DNA from: Brevibacillus laterosporus LMG 15441
GTDB lineage: Bacteria; Bacillota; Bacilli; Brevibacillales; Brevibacillaceae
Reading direction: 5' to 3'
DNA: 64,000 nucleotides
NCBI RefSeq assembly: GCF_000219535.2
Contig: NZ_CP007806.1
Span: forward strand, 2,142,501 to 2,206,500
The stretch's first letter is position 1. Each line of letters begins with the position of its first letter. Under the pieces are notes generated by a model. It did no database searches and was not told the DNA's origin. It saw nothing but the letters and a program-made list of their open reading frames with translations. This document shows positions 10,701-17,565 of the stretch, one piece after another. A program made the translations under genes and the position numbers.

Positions 10701-11455
10701 CGCTGTATAAAACCGGTGGCGTGTATGTGGTGATTGGAGGCGCCGGGGGAATTGGCGAGGTATGGAGTGAATACGTGATTCGAATGTATGAAGCTAAGGT
10801 GATTTGGATTGGCAGAAGAGAAAAGGATGCCAATATTCAAGCAAAGATAGACCGACTAGCATCAATCGGCCCTACACCTAGCTATATCATGGCAGATGCG
10901 ACAGACCAAGAAGAGCTGTACCGAGCCTACGAAGAAATCAAACAGCAATACGGCACCATTCATGGAATCGTCCATTCTGCCATCGTGCTGCTGGATAAGA
11001 GTCTAGCGAATATGGAGGAGGAAAGATTCCGAGCTGGGCTTCGTGTCAAAGTAGACGTGAGTGTGAATATAGCAGAGGTATTTCAGGGTGAGCCGCTTGA
11101 TTTCGTGTTATTTTTCTCGTCAATGAATTCGTTTGTCAAAGCCGCTGGACAAAGCAATTATGTAGCAGGCTGTACATTTAAGGATGCTTTTGCCAGTCAA
11201 TTAGCTCTGGAATGGCCATGTGCCGTAAAGGTGATGAACTGGGGATATTGGGGAACGGTAGGAACGGTAGCATCCGAGGAGTATCAAAGACGGATGAAAA
11301 GCAGAGGGGTTGGTTCGATTGAGCCTCCAGAAGCAATGAAAGCATTAGAGGCCCTTTTGATCGGACCGATGAACCAATTAGCGTTTGCAAAAATGACTAC
11401 GTCTTCAACCTGGGTTGAAGTTAATCGAGGAAAGTGTATAACGATTTATCAATAA
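4736..11455 (+). CDS. Trans-AT PKS: MT-GNAT loading, ACP, then KS-DH-KR (module 1)
   Basis: The protein has 2239 residues and no AT domain. Residues 1-500 contain a winged-helix/methyltransferase-like region with a SAM motif GCGNG near 285, and 510-700 are GNAT-like (YRIRMANEND). This is the MT1/adaptor-GNAT loading layout known from AprA, GphF and CurA, where the GNAT fold decarboxylates malonyl- or methylmalonyl-ACP to make the starter. An ACP follows (LGLDS, Ser777). The KS has Cys1014 in DTACSSS, HGTGT near 1147 and NIGH near 1194, all intact. The DH has HVVSGSKVLP (His near 1500) and LLDAALQ (Asp near 1671). The KR has GGAGGIG near 2000 and Tyr near 2142. The protein ends after the KR with no ACP; the matching MT-ACP opens the next protein, so module 1 is split. 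Confidence 0.93.
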   Translation: MLSTLHHYSHGYLAIPVLLSCKKRGLFDLLQKSRSTPFSQLVDELHANSGHLRSALQLLESLQILCRDSKDTYALLPGWNVVETIPEDVMELFNFPMKEYFKKSQRKYRLQKWIELSGKQWNVDNAMYSHFLDGIVMIPLLFALNEHRFILRDSPQQNELVLQNLSGIAKQEITQLFQQKNWMDQTRKNGVLTETGKYMLDAILNTASIHSYRSIIKNMDQLLFGDCQALVASTNQAYETYMERMLEMLECGFQQEEYFCDLEQTIISVFDREPVEEQPKYIANMGCGNGLLLKKIYETIKMKSRRGKRFDEYPLTLIGIDNKEESLAKTAITLKDINHVLFKGTLDNLNELMIDLRKEGIRDTEHILYVQSFFNHDRPCIISAETVEARGQAPSFTKSIFVDQNGRECSSTLGMKKLHEQLQHWSHLVNKHGLILLEAHCLEPKTIRPYMDKYEGLHVDAIHRFSQKLLVEADTYMLTAAEIGLFPHKQHFHKYPKTMLFSRITLHLLEQREYRIRMANENDISVLRQLELQCWGEELAAPTERILHRIRKYPEGQLVLEVENRVVGVIYSQKIRDMNEIKGLQSNTVEQLHHTEGTIIQLLAINILPEMQDRKLGDQLLEFMLQRCSLISGVRSVIGITRCKDYQRYSTIASDKYITLRNKNNKLVDKTLRFHEMHGATIKELIPNYRPLDDANLGYGVLVEYDMLNRGNDEPPAIERNQECHEQNSHSFQTGSTDRSETITAFVLDCIGSLLNEERKDVLAYVDRPLMELGLDSGDLLELNDQLGTRFRIELETTFFFTYNTVRKIISYLIENADEIAQASASEESVSKNEAVSWSHSNVEKDDIAIIGAACRLPGGVSNLDELWELLVNNRDAIRRMPEHRWAWPDKIHPATEHKGIDQGGFLDHIAEFDPLFFRISPSEAEILDPQQRLLMELSWECIEGANYSASTISGSNTGVFIGASGSDYSKLLDRYSDEVQAKYGIATSMAILSNRISYFYNFHGPSVQIDTACSSSLVAVHQAVTSLQSGECEQALVGGVHLMCHPANSIAYYKAGMLSTDGKCKTFDKAANGYVRGEGGVVLLLKPMKQAERDGDSILGVIKGTATNHGGQANGITVPNPAKQAALIKKAFRSADIAPESVGYIEAHGTGTSLGDPIEFAALKDAFLELSQQSDNRNEPYCGLGSIKTNIGHLEAAAGLAGLVKVLVSLRHRMIPASLHFQELNPHIPIENSPFYLVTSNQKWMPPHREGLRRAGISSFGSGGSNAHIVIEEYRSNHRVDTKRATSNSNPVMIVLSARNENRLQEQVKQLLQAIKNQNLTDVHLKDMAYTLHVAREAMEERFATVVCDIDELEKSLLDYLDRKGTPKSNYQGNVNENHSISSLSIGNEEKHEMVNHFIVNNDLHQLAYLWVSGLDIDWKVLYKSEADYRKMSLPTYPFARERYWISEISSRYDMSQTEQISADTRDILHPLLQQNTSNLSTIRFCSTFTGKEFFLKDHVVSGSKVLPGVAHLEMARKAMEQALENKHDQVIELHNVIWKKPILLEEESKQVQIRVFSGVQNEINYEIYSEEIPGSGKPVVFSSGYAVCREQKEAFVLDISGILSACKQHVLTGRECYQAFQQVGITYGKSHQGIQRVHIAEDQLLAELVLPACIKHTQEQYVLHPSLLDAALQASLVIQMQVQNTYNTSVQPSLPFALELIEIVRPCTSKMWAHVRHSEDYISGNETQKYDIDLCDDRGNVCVRMFGFSSRILEGDIATGGSIDSTQRETIITQPFEPVMISPIWEAIRHEEAQKLPALTDNLVIVGGNESIWNEIRKQYPHARVLSIHHDHSVEEMVQKFSQLDPIDHMLWIAPEEQLPSLTDDSIIEGQEKGVIYLFTIIKSLLALGYDSNQIGWTVITQKAQPLHKYDEVNPTHASIHGLMGTLAKEYSHWKIRVIDLESLASWPMQELFTLPSDADGNPYVYREQQWHQQELVPVRYNQQEETLYKTGGVYVVIGGAGGIGEVWSEYVIRMYEAKVIWIGRREKDANIQAKIDRLASIGPTPSYIMADATDQEELYRAYEEIKQQYGTIHGIVHSAIVLLDKSLANMEEERFRAGLRVKVDVSVNIAEVFQGEPLDFVLFFSSMNSFVKAAGQSNYVAGCTFKDAFASQLALEWPCAVKVMNWGYWGTVGTVASEEYQRRMKSRGVGSIEPPEAMKALEALLIGPMNQLAFAKMTTSSTWVEVNRGKCITIYQ
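10151..11405 (+). repeat. Ketoreductase-coding repeat, copy 1
   Basis: This segment codes for the KR at the end of the first PKS protein. It recurs almost unchanged exactly 6046 bases downstream (16197-17451). By eye I count about 35 differences in about 1255 bases, mostly in the first third; the last 600 bases are nearly identical. Sequence on either side differs freely. Confidence 0.9.
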
Positions 11456-11498
11456 AAAATTCGTATTCGTCAGAAATCAACCAATAGAGAGGTAAAAC

Positions 11499-14400
11499 AT
11501 GAAAAATGATGATCAATTCATTTATGTGACTAAGCAATTGGGCGATATGGATAAGCTTCTCATCAAATTAATGTGGGAAAAATGTAGAGGGATACAGATG
11601 TTTACATCTAACTCCTTCGATCCAGCAACTGTCATTACAAGAATAGGAATCATCGATTTATATAAAAAATGGGTAGATGAGACGCTTGCTATATTTACGA
11701 GGAGTGGGTATTTGTCATTTGACGGCGAAACGTATACAGTCACGAAACATACATCTATTGAAGATACCAGCTCTTGGAAAGAGTGGGAATACCGAAGAGA
11801 AGAGTGGCTAAAGGATGATAACCTAAAATCTCAGGTTGTATTGGTAGAGACGATGCTAGGTGCATTACCTGACATGCTTACAGGGAAACAACCTGCCACC
11901 GATATCATGTTTCCCCAGTCATCTATGACTTTGGTGGAAGGAGTATATAAGCACAATTTACTCGCAGATTACTTTAATGATGTACTCGCTGAAAAAATAG
12001 TCGCGTTTATGCAGGAACGTATCAATCAAAGTAATGTTACAAGTAAATCAATCCGAATCTTAGAGATTGGAGCCGGGACGGGGGGAACCAGTGCTAGTGT
12101 TCTTCCTAGACTAAAGCCGTTTCAGGAGTATATCGAGGAATATTGCTATACAGATCTTTCTTTGGCTTTTCTTAGACATGGAGAGAAGGAATATGGCTCA
12201 GAGTATCCATTTGTCACATGTAAGATTTTTAATATTGAACAACCTGTTGCGACTCAGGATATTGATCCGAACGGATATGATTTGGTCATTGCTACAAATG
12301 TTGTGCATGCCACGAAAAATATCCGTCATACGCTACGCAATGTAAAAGCGGCAATGAAAAATAATGGTTTATTGCTATTAAATGAAATAGCTGATCGTTC
12401 TGTGTTTACACATCTTACCTTTGGCTTTTTACAAGGCTGGTGGATGTATGAAGATACAGCTCTACGTATTCCGGGCTGCCCAGGCTTATATCCAGATATC
12501 TGGAAAAAGGTACTAAAATCGGAAGGCTTCCATTCTATTGACTTCCCCGTAGATGAAAAAAACGATTATAAGCAACAGATTATCTGTGCAAAAAGCGATG
12601 GAGTCACCTTACAGCTTCAAGAACTCGGCCCTGTTACAGCTATGGCAGACAACAAACAAGACGAGAGAAAGACACCGGTTGCTCATAAGGGGCATCAACA
12701 AAAGCAGTCTGAAGGGGAAAGTCCGAAAGACAAGCTGGGGCATATGGATATAACGGATCAAATGATCGAGGAGCATCTTATCCAGATAATCCGAGAAAGC
12801 ATTTCTGAAGAATTGAAGATCAACGAGGCAATGATTCACAATGATCAGAGTTTTTCGGAGTACGGTGTAGATTCCATTATAGGCATTCAACTTATTCAGC
12901 GCATTAATAATAAATGTCATACACGGCTGCAAACGACTGTTGTCTTTGATTATAATAACGTAAATCAATTGGTTCACTACATGATAACGGAATATAGACA
13001 GACATTAGTAGCTCTTTTTGATATCCAAAAACCTATGGATGTCTCAAGCTCAACGAAATGGAACAAAGAAGAGGACATGCAAAACAATCAACGAACAGTT
13101 ACTGCAACTAGTGAAAAAATGATCCAAAAAAGTGATTCTATAAAAGCTGGCATGAAACATTCGAATGAACATTCATCCCTTAATAGGGAAAGGTCTACGT
13201 TTCATAGGGTGCTTATTGAATCCCCAGGGGGAATCGATGATATTCAGATTGTAGAATCAGATATTTTAGAATTGAAAGAAGATGAGGTAAGAATTTCGGT
13301 TCGAGCTTTTTCCTTAAATTTTGGGGACCTATTATGTTTACAAGGCTTATACCCGACTATGCCCCCCTATCCGTTTACTCCTGGATTTGAAGCTAGTGGT
13401 GTAGTAGTTGAAGTGGGGAGTGCAGTGAGCACGATCCGTCCTGGAGATGAGGTTGTGTATTGCGGGGGAGAGCATTTGGCTGGACAGGCCAGTTTACTTA
13501 CATGTAAGGCAGCCTATGTTTTTCCTAAGCCTTCTTCGCTGTCCTTTGAGGAAGCATGCTCCTTACCGGTTGTATCGATGACGGTGATAGCTGCTTTTCG
13601 TAGAGCGCAGGTAAAGAAAGGCGAAAAAATTCTCATCCAAACAGCGACGGGCGGAGTTGGACTTATTGCTGTTCAACTGGCTAAGCATTATGGAGCTGAC
13701 ATTTATGCGACTGCAAGCTCTGAGCATAAGCTAGAGTATGTAAAGCAAATGGGTGTGTCACATGCGATTAATTACATGGAGTCTGATTTTGAGCAAGAAA
13801 TCTCTCGACTGACGAATGGTAAGGGTGTTGATGTCGTCATCAATACGTTAGCAGGAGATGCTATTCAAAAAGGCTTAGGCTGTCTAGCAAGAGGTGGTAG
13901 ATACATTGAAATTGCGATGACAGCACTGAAAAGCGCCCGAGAGATTGATTTGTCCATTTTAAACAACAATCAATCTTTTATAAGCCTTGATCTGAGAAAA
14001 TTGATGCTGGAGCAGCCTAATGCACTACGTGATTATCGAAACGAGATGCTTCGATTAATAAAGGACAATGTGATTCAGCCGACTATCTATCAAGTATTTT
14101 CATTTGACGAGATAAAAGAAGCTTACCAATGTATGAAAAATCGAGAGAATATCGGAAAAATAGTCGTACAGCTACCTAAGCGATACCAATATAAACCAGC
14201 CCTAGCTATCCAGAGAGACCCCATTGCGATTATTGGGATGAGTGGAAGATATGCAAAATCTAAAACGGTTCATGAGCTATGGGAGCATCTAGCAAAGGGC
14301 CATGACCTCGTAGAAGACGTATCGCGTTGGGATCTCTCACCGTATTACGAAGAAGATGCATCCTATTGTAATCAGGGCAGTTTTGTTGATCGAATCGACC

Positions 14401-17400
14401 AATTTGATCCACTCTTCTTTAATATCTCAGGTGTTGAGGCCATGTATATGGACCCGCAGCAACGAATCTTTTTGGAGGAATCCTGGAAAGCATTAGAGGA
14501 CGCTGGATATGCAGGAGCGGGAGTTCAGGGTAAAAAGTGTGGCGTGTATGTGGGCTGTAGCGGTAAAGACTATCAAAATTTATTCGATACGAAGCCTCCT
14601 GCCACTTCGTTTTGGGGAAATGCGGCTTCCATCATTCCAGCACGCATTGCATACTATCTCGATTTACAGGGTCCAGCGATAGCTGTAGATACTGCTTGTT
14701 CTAGTTCGTTAGTAGCGATCCATCTTGCTTGTCAAAGTCTTTGGACAAAAGAAATAGAAATGGCATTGGCCGGCGGTGTATTCCTTCAATCGACCCCTGC
14801 TTTTTACTTAGAGTCGAATCGAGCAGGGATGCTGTCTCCTGCTGGTCGCTGTCATACCTTTGACGAACGGGCGGATGGTTTTGTTCCCGGTGAGGGAGCG
14901 GGGGTCATCATACTGAAACGTTTGTCTGATGCCATCGCGGACCGGGATCATATTTATGGAGTGATTCGTGGTTCGGGAGTCAATCAGGATGGCAGTACAA
15001 ATGGCATTACCGCACCTAGCGCCAAATCACAAGAACGATTGGAGCGAGAGGTATATGATACCTTTAACATTCAGCCCCGACACATTCAAATGATCGAGGC
15101 CCATGGAACAGGCACGAAGCTGGGGGATCCCATCGAATTTCAAGCCTTGACGCGGGCATTTACGAAATACACGGATGAAAAAAATTATTGTGCAATCGGA
15201 TCAATAAAAAGTAACCTTGGACATTTAGCCTTTGCGGCCGGAGTCACAGGCATCATTAAAATTTTATTGTCTTTACAGCACAAACAGATTCCACCAACGC
15301 TACACTTTCAGAAGGGAAATCCAAATATCGAGTTTGAAGATAGTCCCTTTTATGTCAATACCGCACTGACAGAGTGGACGGCTGAACCAAACAAGAAGCG
15401 CTGTGCAGCTATTAGCTCATTTGGCTTTAGTGGAACAAATGCACATACGGTTATTGAAGAAGCGCCGAGAAGACAGCTAACATCCTCACCAAAATCAGGC
15501 TATTTACTAACATTATCCGCTCGTACACAAGACCAGTTAAAACAACAAGTAGAACAGATCATTCAGTATTGTGAAAAAGCAGAGCAGATTCACTATGGAG
15601 ATATGAGTTATACCTTATTGTTGGGAAGAAAGCACTTTAATCACCGCTTAGCCATTGTGGTTCACGAGCGCAATGAACTCGTACAGGTCTTGAAAAGATG
15701 GCTAGAAAAAGGAAAAGCACCAGATGTATATACCTCTATCGTAAATAAAAATGAACAACGCGAGCAAATCGCATTAAAACGCTACGGAAATGAATGCTTA
15801 CGAAATATAAATGGGGATATGACTGCCAATGAATATATGGAACAACTGTCTATTCTCGCGTCCTTGTATACCCAAGGATATGAATTAGATTTTGAGCATC
15901 TATTTGAAGAAGATCACTTTGCGAGAATCCCGCTTCCAACTTATCCGTTTGCTAAAGAGTTTTACTGGGTGCCTGAAAGAGACGTGGATGTCATTGGGGA
16001 TGAGAATAAAGCAAGTCAAGGAACAGCAAATGAAATGCCTTCATTAGTGCCACCACATACATCCGAGATACAAGAAAAAGTGAGCCAGTCTGATAAGCTT
16101 TCCGCGATTGATGAAGAAGCTATTATGGTAGCGCCCGTTTGGGAGCCACTTTGTTATGACAAGCAGCAAATGATTCCTGGGCTACATGAAAATCTCGTCA
16201 TAGTCGGAGGCAATGAAAGCATCTGGAATGAAATCCGAAAGCAATACCCGCATGCGCGTGTGCTATCCATTCATCATGATGATCCAGTTGAGGAAATGGT
16301 CCAGATATTCAGCCAGCTCGATCCCATCGATCATATGTTATGGATTGCACCAGAGGAGCAGTTGCCATCCCTCGCAGACGACAGCATCATCGAGGGACAG
16401 GAAAAAGGGGTAATTTATCTCTTTACAATCATCAAAAGCCTGTTAGCCCTAGGTTACGATCGTAAACAATTAGGCTGGACGGTTATTACCCAAAAAGCAC
16501 AGCCTCTTCATAAATACGAGGAGGTAAATCCAACCCATGCCAGTATTCACGGCTTAATGGGGACGCTGGCCAAGGAATATAGCCATTGGAAAATCCGAGT
16601 CATTGACCTAGAATCCCTAGCGAGCTGGCCCATGCAGGAGCTGTTTACCCTGCCAAGTGATGCAGACGGGAACCCTTACGTTTATCGAGAACAGCAATGG
16701 CATCAGCAGGAGCTGGTTCCTGTACGTTATAACCAGCAGGAGGAAACCCTGTATAAAACCGGTGGCGTGTATGTGGTGATTGGAGGCGCCGGGGGAATTG
16801 GCGAGGTATGGAGTGAATACGTGATTCGAATGTATGAAGCTAAGGTGATTTGGATTGGCAGAAGAGAAAAGGATGCCAATATTCAAGCAAAGATAGACCG
16901 ACTAGCATCAATTGGCCCTACACCTAGCTATATCGCGGCAGATGCAACAGACCAAGAAGAGCTGTACCGAGCCTATGAAGAAATCAAACAGCAATACGGC
17001 CCCATTCATGGAATCGTCCATTCTGCCATCGTACTGCTGGATAAAAGTCTAGCGAATATGGAGGAGGAAAGATTCCGAGCTGGGCTTCGTGTCAAAGTAG
17101 ACGTGAGTGTGAATATAGCAGAGGTATTTCAGGGTGAGCCGCTTGATTTCGTGTTATTTTTCTCGTCAATGAATTCGTTTGTCAAAGCCGCTGGACAAAG
17201 CAATTATGTAGCAGGCTGTACATTTAAGGATGCTTTTGCCAGTCAATTAGCTCTGGAATGGCCATGTGCCGTAAAGGTGATGAACTGGGGATATTGGGGA
17301 ACGGTAGGTACGGTAGCATCCGAGGAGTATCAAAGACGGATGAAAAGCAGAGGGGTTGGTTCGATTGAGCCTGCAGAAGCAATGAAAGCATTAGAGGCCC

Positions 17401-17498
17401 TTTTGGTCGGACCGATGAACCAATTAGCGTTTGCAAAAATGACTACATCTTCTACGTGGATAAACGTTAACAAGGAACATTCTTTTGTTTTGATGTAA
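11499..17498 (+). CDS. Trans-AT PKS: MT-ACP-ER (rest of module 1), KS-KR (start of module 2)
   Basis: The protein has 1999 residues, and its start follows GAGAGGTAAAAC. The first 400 residues are a linker and C-methyltransferase (LEIGAGTGGT near 188). An ACP follows (YGVDS, Ser458), then an in-line MDR-type enoylreductase (about 571-890, with ATGGVG near 716). The KS runs from about 907, with Cys1067 in DTACSSS plus HGTGT and NLGH. The C-terminal KR (GGAGGIG near 1760) is nearly identical to the KR of the preceding protein. There is no ACP after it, so module 2 is completed by the next protein. With the previous KS-DH-KR, the MT and ER would make a fully reduced, alpha-methylated unit. Placing ER after ACP is uncommon. 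The MT-ACP-KS block resembles that of the next protein, pointing to module duplication. Confidence 0.92.
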   Translation: MKNDDQFIYVTKQLGDMDKLLIKLMWEKCRGIQMFTSNSFDPATVITRIGIIDLYKKWVDETLAIFTRSGYLSFDGETYTVTKHTSIEDTSSWKEWEYRREEWLKDDNLKSQVVLVETMLGALPDMLTGKQPATDIMFPQSSMTLVEGVYKHNLLADYFNDVLAEKIVAFMQERINQSNVTSKSIRILEIGAGTGGTSASVLPRLKPFQEYIEEYCYTDLSLAFLRHGEKEYGSEYPFVTCKIFNIEQPVATQDIDPNGYDLVIATNVVHATKNIRHTLRNVKAAMKNNGLLLLNEIADRSVFTHLTFGFLQGWWMYEDTALRIPGCPGLYPDIWKKVLKSEGFHSIDFPVDEKNDYKQQIICAKSDGVTLQLQELGPVTAMADNKQDERKTPVAHKGHQQKQSEGESPKDKLGHMDITDQMIEEHLIQIIRESISEELKINEAMIHNDQSFSEYGVDSIIGIQLIQRINNKCHTRLQTTVVFDYNNVNQLVHYMITEYRQTLVALFDIQKPMDVSSSTKWNKEEDMQNNQRTVTATSEKMIQKSDSIKAGMKHSNEHSSLNRERSTFHRVLIESPGGIDDIQIVESDILELKEDEVRISVRAFSLNFGDLLCLQGLYPTMPPYPFTPGFEASGVVVEVGSAVSTIRPGDEVVYCGGEHLAGQASLLTCKAAYVFPKPSSLSFEEACSLPVVSMTVIAAFRRAQVKKGEKILIQTATGGVGLIAVQLAKHYGADIYATASSEHKLEYVKQMGVSHAINYMESDFEQEISRLTNGKGVDVVINTLAGDAIQKGLGCLARGGRYIEIAMTALKSAREIDLSILNNNQSFISLDLRKLMLEQPNALRDYRNEMLRLIKDNVIQPTIYQVFSFDEIKEAYQCMKNRENIGKIVVQLPKRYQYKPALAIQRDPIAIIGMSGRYAKSKTVHELWEHLAKGHDLVEDVSRWDLSPYYEEDASYCNQGSFVDRIDQFDPLFFNISGVEAMYMDPQQRIFLEESWKALEDAGYAGAGVQGKKCGVYVGCSGKDYQNLFDTKPPATSFWGNAASIIPARIAYYLDLQGPAIAVDTACSSSLVAIHLACQSLWTKEIEMALAGGVFLQSTPAFYLESNRAGMLSPAGRCHTFDERADGFVPGEGAGVIILKRLSDAIADRDHIYGVIRGSGVNQDGSTNGITAPSAKSQERLEREVYDTFNIQPRHIQMIEAHGTGTKLGDPIEFQALTRAFTKYTDEKNYCAIGSIKSNLGHLAFAAGVTGIIKILLSLQHKQIPPTLHFQKGNPNIEFEDSPFYVNTALTEWTAEPNKKRCAAISSFGFSGTNAHTVIEEAPRRQLTSSPKSGYLLTLSARTQDQLKQQVEQIIQYCEKAEQIHYGDMSYTLLLGRKHFNHRLAIVVHERNELVQVLKRWLEKGKAPDVYTSIVNKNEQREQIALKRYGNECLRNINGDMTANEYMEQLSILASLYTQGYELDFEHLFEEDHFARIPLPTYPFAKEFYWVPERDVDVIGDENKASQGTANEMPSLVPPHTSEIQEKVSQSDKLSAIDEEAIMVAPVWEPLCYDKQQMIPGLHENLVIVGGNESIWNEIRKQYPHARVLSIHHDDPVEEMVQIFSQLDPIDHMLWIAPEEQLPSLADDSIIEGQEKGVIYLFTIIKSLLALGYDRKQLGWTVITQKAQPLHKYEEVNPTHASIHGLMGTLAKEYSHWKIRVIDLESLASWPMQELFTLPSDADGNPYVYREQQWHQQELVPVRYNQQEETLYKTGGVYVVIGGAGGIGEVWSEYVIRMYEAKVIWIGRREKDANIQAKIDRLASIGPTPSYIAADATDQEELYRAYEEIKQQYGPIHGIVHSAIVLLDKSLANMEEERFRAGLRVKVDVSVNIAEVFQGEPLDFVLFFSSMNSFVKAAGQSNYVAGCTFKDAFASQLALEWPCAVKVMNWGYWGTVGTVASEEYQRRMKSRGVGSIEPAEAMKALEALLVGPMNQLAFAKMTTSSTWINVNKEHSFVLM
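16197..17451 (+). repeat. Ketoreductase-coding repeat, copy 2
   Basis: This is the second copy of the KR repeat, at the end of the next PKS protein. The sharp loss of similarity just before the stop codon and before the KR structural subdomain suggests recent duplication or gene conversion limited to the KR. Both copies have Cys where the KR family usually has the catalytic-site Asn after the Tyr (YVAGC). Confidence 0.9.
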
Positions 17499-17565
17499 TA
17501 AAATAACTCTAATGTGAAATAAAAGGTTTTTAGCTTATCGAATCTTGATGTGTGGAGAGATGAAC

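Noticed and set aside
10571-10840. Minus-strand frame repeated in both KR cassettes (again at 16617-16886)
   Set aside because: It is repeated only because the KR DNA is repeated; it is a shadow of the coding frame.
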